Positions 59,390 through 64,000 of a stretch of DNA of 64,000 nt are shown here, one piece after another. A program made the position numbers and the translations under genes. This DNA comes from Micromonospora rosaria. GTDB lineage: Bacteria; Actinomycetota; Actinomycetes; Mycobacteriales; Micromonosporaceae. How positions within the stretch are numbered: position 1 is the stretch's first letter; the number at the start of each line of letters is the position of its first letter. The notes beneath the pieces were generated by a model. That model saw only the letters and a program-made list of their open reading frames with translations. It searched no databases and was not told the origin of the DNA. The stretch is from the NCBI RefSeq assembly GCF_001567585.1, contig NZ_LRQV01000016.1, positions 1 to 64,000 on the forward strand, written 5' to 3'.

Positions 59390-60132
59390 CGGGCGCCCGG
59401 GTGGGCCCGGTGCAGCACCTGCATCTCGGCGAGCAGGTACGACAGGTGTTCGGTGTGCACGCCCTCACGCCCGCCGCCCGGGGCCCAGCCGTCCGCCGGG
59501 CGGGTCAGCGTCGCCGTCGCCAGCACCGGCTCGACCGCGCCCAGCCACTCGTCCCGCAGCGTCGACGGGGCCGCCGCGACCCCCTGCTCGGCCAGCCGGG
59601 CAGCCGACTCGTCGGTGGTGAACAGCTCGTGGGTGTACGGCCACACCTCGTCCACCGCCGCCTGCATCCGGCGGTGCGACTCCTCGGTGCCGTCGCCGAG
59701 CCGCCGCACCCAGAGCGCGGCGTGGTCGACGTGGTACGCCGACTCCTTGCGGGCCTTGGCCGCGATGGCGGCGAGCCGCTCGTCGGTGGAGGTGACCAGC
59801 CGGTCGTACCGGATGCGCTGGTACGCGGCGAGGAGGAACAGCTTCGCCATGGTGACGGCGAAGTCGCCGTTGGGCAGCTCGACCAGGAGACAGTTGCGGA
59901 ACTCGCGGTCACCCCGCAGGTACGCCAGGGCGTCCTCGTCCCGGCCGGCGCCCTCCAGCTCACCCGCGTACGACAGCAGCAGGCGGGCCGCGCCGAGCTG
60001 GTCCAGCGCGATGTTGGCCAGCGCGACGTCCTCCTCCATCTCCGGCGCGCGGGACGTCCACTCGGCCAGCCGCTGCGCGGCGACCAGCGCGTCGTCACCG
60101 AGCCGCAGGACGAACTCGAACAGGTCGCTCAC
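59383..60132 (-). CDS. paaC: Phenylacetyl-CoA epoxidase subunit PaaC
   Basis: The 249-residue ferritin-like structural subunit partners PaaA. EEDVALANIALDQLGAARLLL and RKESAYHVDHAALWVRRLGDGTEESHRRM are diagnostic. The GTG start overlaps the paaB stop (GTGA). Confidence 0.93.
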   Translation of the reverse strand: MSDLFEFVLRLGDDALVAAQRLAEWTSRAPEMEEDVALANIALDQLGAARLLLSYAGELEGAGRDEDALAYLRGDREFRNCLLVELPNGDFAVTMAKLFLLAAYQRIRYDRLVTSTDERLAAIAAKARKESAYHVDHAALWVRRLGDGTEESHRRMQAAVDEVWPYTHELFTTDESAARLAEQGVAAAPSTLRDEWLGAVEPVLATATLTRPADGWAPGGGREGVHTEHLSYLLAEMQVLHRAHPGARW

Positions 60133-60422
60133 AGGTGGGCCACCCCGTCCGGCACCTCGTAGAAGGTCGGGTGCCGGTACACCTTGTCGGCCGCCGGGTC
60201 GAAGAAGGCGTCCTTCTCGTCCGGGCTGGAGGCGGTGATCGCCCCGGCCGGCACCACCCAGATCGACACCCCCTCCTGGCGGCGGGTGTAGAGGTCCCGG
60301 GCGTTGCGCAGGGCCAGCTCGGCGTCGGGGGCGTGCAGGCTGCCGACGTGGTTGTGGGACAGCCCGCGCCGGGCCCGGACGAAGACCTCCCACAACGGGG
60401 AGAGATCCGTGCGCTCGCTCAT
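60129..60422 (-). CDS. paaB: Phenylacetyl-CoA epoxidase subunit PaaB
   Basis: The 97-residue small subunit bridges the PaaAC dimers (PLWEVFVRARRGLSHNHVGSLHAPDAELALRNARDLYTRR, typical). Its first codons (MSERTD) arise from a GAGCGCAGCGAG-type repeat that also forms the preceding micro-ORF, whose stop overlaps this ATG. Confidence 0.93.
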   Translation of the reverse strand: MSERTDLSPLWEVFVRARRGLSHNHVGSLHAPDAELALRNARDLYTRRQEGVSIWVVPAGAITASSPDEKDAFFDPAADKVYRHPTFYEVPDGVAHL

Positions 60423-60493
60423 GCCGTCACCTCGCTGCGCTCGCCGTCGGCACGAGGACCGACCACCACGATTCGCTCGCTGCGCTCGCTCAT
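60419..60493 (-). CDS. 24-residue micro-ORF coupled between paaA and paaB
   Basis: The reading [24 protein letters not shown] begins with an ATG that overlaps the paaA stop (ATGA) and ends with a TGA that overlaps the paaB ATG (ATGA). It consists largely of a GAGCGCAGCGAG repeat. It could be translated simply to carry ribosomes from paaA to paaB; a functional peptide is not implied. Confidence 0.4.
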   Translation of the reverse strand: MSERSERIVVVGPRADGERSEVTA

Positions 60494-61557
60494 GCCGCCA
60501 CCTTCTCCTGCTCCTCGGCGCGCTTGGCGGCGTACGCCGCGGCGGCCTCGCGGACCCAGGCACCGTCGGCGTGGGCCCGCCGCCGGTGCTCGATCCGCTG
60601 CCGGTTGCACGGCCCGTTGCCCTTGATCACCCGCATCAGCTCGTCGTAGTCGGGCTGGGTGTAGTCGTACGCCTGGCGCTCGTCGTTCCAGCGCAGGTCG
60701 GGATCGGGGAGCCGGACCCCCAGGATCTCCGCCTGCTGGACGCACATGTCCACGAACCGCTGCCGCAGCTCGTCGTTGGAGAACCGCTTGATCTTCCAGG
60801 CCATGGACTGCTCGGAGTGGGTGGAGTCGGAGTCCGGCGGGCCGAACATCGCCAGCGACGGGTACCACCAGCGGTCCACCGCGTCCTGGGCCATCGCCCG
60901 CTGCGCCTCGGTGCCGTGCGCCAGCGTGTGCAGGATCTCGTACCCCTGCCGCTGGTGGAACGACTCCTCCTTGCAGACCCGGATCATCGCCCGCGCGTAC
61001 GGCCCGTAGGAGCAGCGGCACAGCGGCACCTGGTTGACGATCGCGGCCCCGTCCACCAGCCAGCCGATCGCGCCGACGTCGGCCCAGGTCAGGGTGGGGT
61101 AGTTGAAGATCGAGCTGTACTTCTGCCGGCCGGCGAGGAGCATGTCGACCAGTTCCTCCCGGGTCACCCCGAGGGTCTCCGCCGCCGCGTACAGGTAGAG
61201 GCCGTGGCCGGCCTCGTCCTGGACCTTGGCGAGCAGGATCGCCTTGCGCTTGAGCGAGGGGGCGCGGCTGATCCAGTTCCCCTCCGGCTGCATCCCGATG
61301 ATCTCGGAATGGGCGTGCTGGGCGATCTGCCGGATCAGCGTCCGGCGGTACGCCTCCGGCATCCAGTCACGTGGCTCGATCTTCTGGTCGGCCTCGATGA
61401 CCCCGGCGAAGTACGCCGGGAGGTCCTCGGCGGACTCCGCGACGACACCCCGCCGGTCGCGCGTGGCGGCCCGACGCAGGGCCTCCTCCGCCGCCTCGAC
61501 CTCACCGAGCAGGCCACCGCCGGGCGCGTCCGCCGGACCGAAGTCGTTGCCATACAT
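60490..61557 (-). CDS. paaA: Phenylacetyl-CoA epoxidase catalytic subunit PaaA
   Basis: The 355-residue di-iron catalytic subunit converts phenylacetyl-CoA to the 1,2-epoxide. Diagnostic segments: [47 protein letters not shown] and [18 protein letters not shown] (ferritin-like iron ligands), and [18 protein letters not shown]. First gene of the operon, ATG start ([10 protein letters not shown]). Confidence 0.95.
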   Translation of the reverse strand: MYGNDFGPADAPGGGLLGEVEAAEEALRRAATRDRRGVVAESAEDLPAYFAGVIEADQKIEPRDWMPEAYRRTLIRQIAQHAHSEIIGMQPEGNWISRAPSLKRKAILLAKVQDEAGHGLYLYAAAETLGVTREELVDMLLAGRQKYSSIFNYPTLTWADVGAIGWLVDGAAIVNQVPLCRCSYGPYARAMIRVCKEESFHQRQGYEILHTLAHGTEAQRAMAQDAVDRWWYPSLAMFGPPDSDSTHSEQSMAWKIKRFSNDELRQRFVDMCVQQAEILGVRLPDPDLRWNDERQAYDYTQPDYDELMRVIKGNGPCNRQRIEHRRRAHADGAWVREAAAAYAAKRAEEQEKVAA

Positions 61558-61566
61558 GCCGACAAG

Positions 61567-61605
61567 TGTTACAGCTCGCAACTCGGAGCACCAGAGGGTG
61601 TAACA
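61567..61605. promoter_or_regulatory. Paired TGTTACA/TGTAACA operator-like sites before paaA
   Basis: TGTTACA (61567-61573) and TGTAACA (61599-61605) are inverted, 32 bp centre to centre (three helical turns), just upstream of the paaA ATG. They could bind a repressor that loops or a dimer pair. The rest of the divergent gap to 61925 shows only promoter-like words (for example TAAGCT near 61788). Confidence 0.45.
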
Positions 61606-61925
61606 GAATTCCGAGGAGCCTTTCCGTCTCAGATCGACCCGACGCAGCACGCGACGGCGGCGCAAACCTATGAAGTAGGTCACGGAACGAAGGTGAATCC
61701 GCGCAAGCGCCGCAAACCGGTCCGATCTCCCGAGCTTCGGGCGCGTCGCCGACCGCCGGGCACTGTCGCCGGACCGGTCCGGACGTAAGCTTTGCCGGTC
61801 ACACCGAGCGGCTGACGACAACCGTCGGCACGACCCAGGCCATCCCCCGGCCAGGAGGCGCGACCTGCCGTTCGGCAAGCCCGTCCGGTCTCCCCCGGCC
61901 CTGACCACAGGGAGTTCACCCACTC

Positions 61926-62882
61926 ATGCGATCTCGCGTGATCATGGTGCTCGCCGTCGTGTTCGCCCTGCTCGGCGGCGTCCTGGTGGTGCCGACCGCG
62001 TACGCCCGCCTCACCGGCGACACCGCCGGCAGCCCCGGCGACGGTGACGTGGCGTGGACTCCGCCGGAGCCGACCGCCCCACCCCCGCCGACCCTCGCGG
62101 CCGGGCCGGTGTCGGTGGACTTCAAGGGGGAGTTCTTTTCCTGGGCCCTGCTGGACCGGGCCACCGGGGAGATCGCCGGGGCGAAGAACATGGCGAAGCC
62201 CAACTCCACCGAGTCGATGATCAAGACCTGGTTCGCCGCCGACTACCTCCGGGAACTCGGGGACAAGCCGATTCCGGGGAGATTCCGGCAGGCCATCGTC
62301 AAGGCCATCCGGGACAGCAACGACGACGCCACCAACATGCTGTACTCCGCGATCGGGGGGCAGGCCTCGGTCCGCCGGATGGTCCAGACCTGCGACCTGA
62401 CCGACACCCGCCCCGGCCGGGTTCCGGGCTACGTCGGCTGGTGGAGCTTCACCGAGATGTCCGCCCGGGACGCGGTCCGCCTCGGCGACTGCCTCGCCGA
62501 CGGCACCGCCGCCGGGCCGGAGCACACCGAGTTCCTGCTCGACGAGATGAGCAAGGTCCGGGGCAGCACCGACCCTGCGGACCAGAAGGCCCGGGAGGGC
62601 GGCGGGCGCTGGGGGATCATCGACGGTCTGCCCGAGTCGATCGTCGAGCAGGGCAGGGTCAGCATCAAGAACGGCTGGACCCCGTTGAACTACGACGGCA
62701 ACTGGCACGTGAACTGTCTTGCCGTCACCGAGAAGTGGAGTCTCGCCGTGCTGCTGCGCTACCCCCAGTCACGAGGGCTGGACTACGGCGCCGACGTCTG
62801 CGCCAGCGTCGCCACCCAACTGGTCACCCCGCAGCCCGGCGCCGCGCTCAAGATCCCGCAGCAGCCGGTGGGCAAGCTCTGA
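61926..62882 (+). CDS. Secreted beta-lactamase-fold serine protein, first of a pair
   Basis: The 318-residue protein has an N-terminal signal anchor (about 5-27) and Pro-rich linker, then a class A beta-lactamase-like domain: S-x-x-K at 97-100 (STESMIK), S-N-D at 131-133 and K-N-G at 248-250 in place of K-T-G. A clear omega-loop glutamate is not evident, so beta-lactam hydrolysis is uncertain; a peptidoglycan-related hydrolase or penicillin-binding role is equally possible. Two cysteines may pair. Its TGA overlaps the next ATG. Confidence 0.75.
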   Translation: MRSRVIMVLAVVFALLGGVLVVPTAYARLTGDTAGSPGDGDVAWTPPEPTAPPPPTLAAGPVSVDFKGEFFSWALLDRATGEIAGAKNMAKPNSTESMIKTWFAADYLRELGDKPIPGRFRQAIVKAIRDSNDDATNMLYSAIGGQASVRRMVQTCDLTDTRPGRVPGYVGWWSFTEMSARDAVRLGDCLADGTAAGPEHTEFLLDEMSKVRGSTDPADQKAREGGGRWGIIDGLPESIVEQGRVSIKNGWTPLNYDGNWHVNCLAVTEKWSLAVLLRYPQSRGLDYGADVCASVATQLVTPQPGAALKIPQQPVGKL

Positions 62883-63826
62883 TGGCCGGCGACCGGCGCC
62901 CCCGCCGCCGCGACAGCGGCACCTCGCCGCTGCAACTCTTCGCCATCGCCGCCGTGCTGCTCGGCCTGGTCCTGGTCTCCCTGCGGCTGCTGCCGGGCTC
63001 CCCGCTGGCCTCCAACGCCGTCGCCCGCTGGGGCGACAGCCCCGAGAGCGCCACCCGCGCCGACGAGGCCCCCACCACCCGCAGCACGCGCCCCACGCCG
63101 AAGCCCAGCCCCACCTTGGAGCCGCTGCCGTTCGACCTCAGCACCACCGACTTCGACCTCGACCTGGACGGTTGGTGGAGCTGGAGCGTCATGGACACCC
63201 GGACCGGCAAGATCACCGGCTCCGAGAACATGTCCGAGACCAGCACCACCGCGTCGCTGATCAAGGCCTGGATCGTGGCCGACTACCTGCGGCGCACCGA
63301 CGACGCCGGCCGGACCCCCACCGACGCCAAGCTCGCCGACCTCACGCTGATCATCCGGGACAGCGACAACACCCGGACCGAGCGGCTCTACACCGAGGTC
63401 GGTCGCTCCGCCTCGATCAAGCGGATGGTCTCCATCTGCGACATGACCGACAGCAGCCCCGCCGCCGACCGGGGCTGGAGCCGGACCAACCTCTCCACCC
63501 GGGACACCACCCGGCTGGGCAAGTGCATCGCCGACGGTGACGCCGCCGGGCCGGAGTGGACCGACTGGCTGCTCAAGGAGATGCGCCTGGTCCGGGGGGT
63601 CGGCGACTTCGGCATCCGCAAGGCGTTCCCGACCAGCGAGCGCAAGCAGATCGCGATCAAGAACGGCTGGGTCGACCGTACCCAGGAGCAGGAGATCCAC
63701 GTCAACTGCCTCGCCGTCGCCGACGACTGGACGATGGGCGTGATGGTCCGGTACCCGATCAACCGGGGCTACGAGTACGGCATGGACAGCTGCCAGAAGA
63801 TCACCGAAGCCCTGCTCCGCACGTAA
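62882..63826 (+). CDS. Secreted beta-lactamase-fold serine protein, second of a pair
   Basis: The 314-residue protein is a paralogue of the preceding one. An uncleaved-looking anchor (LQLFAIAAVLLGLVLVSLRLLP at 18-39) and a Pro/Thr/Ser linker precede the domain with S-x-x-K at 125-128 (TASLIK), S-D-N at 161-163 and K-N-G at 260-262. Coupling by TGATG to the first gene suggests they act together. The stop TAA is the start of the palindromic repeat that follows. Confidence 0.75.
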   Translation: MAGDRRPRRRDSGTSPLQLFAIAAVLLGLVLVSLRLLPGSPLASNAVARWGDSPESATRADEAPTTRSTRPTPKPSPTLEPLPFDLSTTDFDLDLDGWWSWSVMDTRTGKITGSENMSETSTTASLIKAWIVADYLRRTDDAGRTPTDAKLADLTLIIRDSDNTRTERLYTEVGRSASIKRMVSICDMTDSSPAADRGWSRTNLSTRDTTRLGKCIADGDAAGPEWTDWLLKEMRLVRGVGDFGIRKAFPTSERKQIAIKNGWVDRTQEQEIHVNCLAVADDWTMGVMVRYPINRGYEYGMDSCQKITEALLRT

Positions 63827-63875
63827 GGAAGGGCCCCTTGTTAACGCCTACGGTAGAGAAGGGAACCCTTCTCAC
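63823..63875 (+). repeat. Dispersed palindromic repeat, copy 4 (asymmetric type)
   Basis: It starts GTAAGGAAGGGCCCC with TTGTTAACGCC in the middle and ends GAGAAGGGAACCCTTCTCAC. The TAA in its first bases is the stop codon of the preceding gene. It is nearly identical to copy 1 in reverse. Confidence 0.85.
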
Positions 63876-63955
63876 ACCGTGAGGCGGCGGCGGGAGCAGC
63901 AGCAGGCGGCAGCAGCGGCAACGGCAGCGGCGGGCGCAGCAGCGTTCGGCGCGGA

Positions 63956-64000
63956 TCAGCCGGTGAAGAAGGCCGGGCCGCCGGGGGGCAGCGGCGGGGC
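63956..64000 (-). CDS. Possible 3' end of a minus-strand gene cut by the window edge
   Basis: The minus strand is open from the edge for 14 codons (APPLPPGGPAFFTG) to a TGA. The short sequence looks like a Pro/Gly-rich tail; too little is present to identify it. If real, copy 4 of the palindromic repeat again lies between convergent genes. Confidence 0.3.
   Translation of the reverse strand, partial: APPLPPGGPAFFTG

Overview
The window looks like chromosome of a Micromonosporaceae actinomycete, most likely Micromonospora. The evidence is very high GC, GTG starts and ATGA/GTGA overlaps, a futalosine-pathway menaquinone gene, a type VII secretion (ESX) locus, a Flp/Tad pilus locus of the Rv3654c-Rv3660c type, and interspersed palindromic repeats. 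No tRNA, rRNA, CRISPR array, transposase or phage module was recognised. The window reads as conserved chromosome with accessory surface and secretion genes, not as an island.

Layout. 0.1-3.2 kb holds small conserved proteins, including a YbaB-like gene and two possible ESX-like substrates. 3.3-8.6 kb is a minus-strand tad operon (ssd, tadA, tadB, tadC, Flp-like pilin, two TadE-like genes). Divergent to it is a membrane protein with a VHL-beta-like extracellular domain. 10-18 kb carries a HAD phosphatase, a degenerate Fic-fold protein, acetyl-CoA synthetase, a secreted M6 protease and an alpha/beta hydrolase that lacks its nucleophile. 18-26 kb is a partial ESX locus: a 1,214-residue two-SseB protein with a small downstream partner, mycosin, two WXG100 proteins and EccE. 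EccB, EccC and EccD are not here. 26-34 kb has a holin-like membrane protein, a GNAT, RarD, an ECF sigma/anti-sigma pair, a PhoX phosphatase behind a PHO-box-like array, an IclR regulator and an MFS exporter.

34-58 kb is respiratory. It has a polyprenyl diphosphate synthase, all 14 nuo genes in the order A-N on the minus strand, a geranylgeranyl-reductase-family flavoprotein, menG and mqnC. Together these would make menaquinone (side chain, ring intermediate, ring methylation, side-chain saturation) and the complex I that reduces it. An LPXTG surface protein sits between menG and mqnC. 57.8-61.6 kb is a paaABCDE operon for phenylacetyl-CoA epoxidation. The right end has two tandem secreted beta-lactamase-fold proteins and the edge of another gene.

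Three themes recur outside the genes. A ~50-bp palindromic element (GTAAGGAAGGGCCCC-type arms) occurs four times at gene ends. A second short repeat (GTGAGCGCGAGGAGTG-type) occurs in four nuo gaps, and its TGA is the stop codon of the upstream gene each time. Several genes have TAnnnT boxes 6-10 nt before the start codon, which implies leaderless transcripts. All functional calls are from sequence reading and remembered family motifs; no database search was possible.
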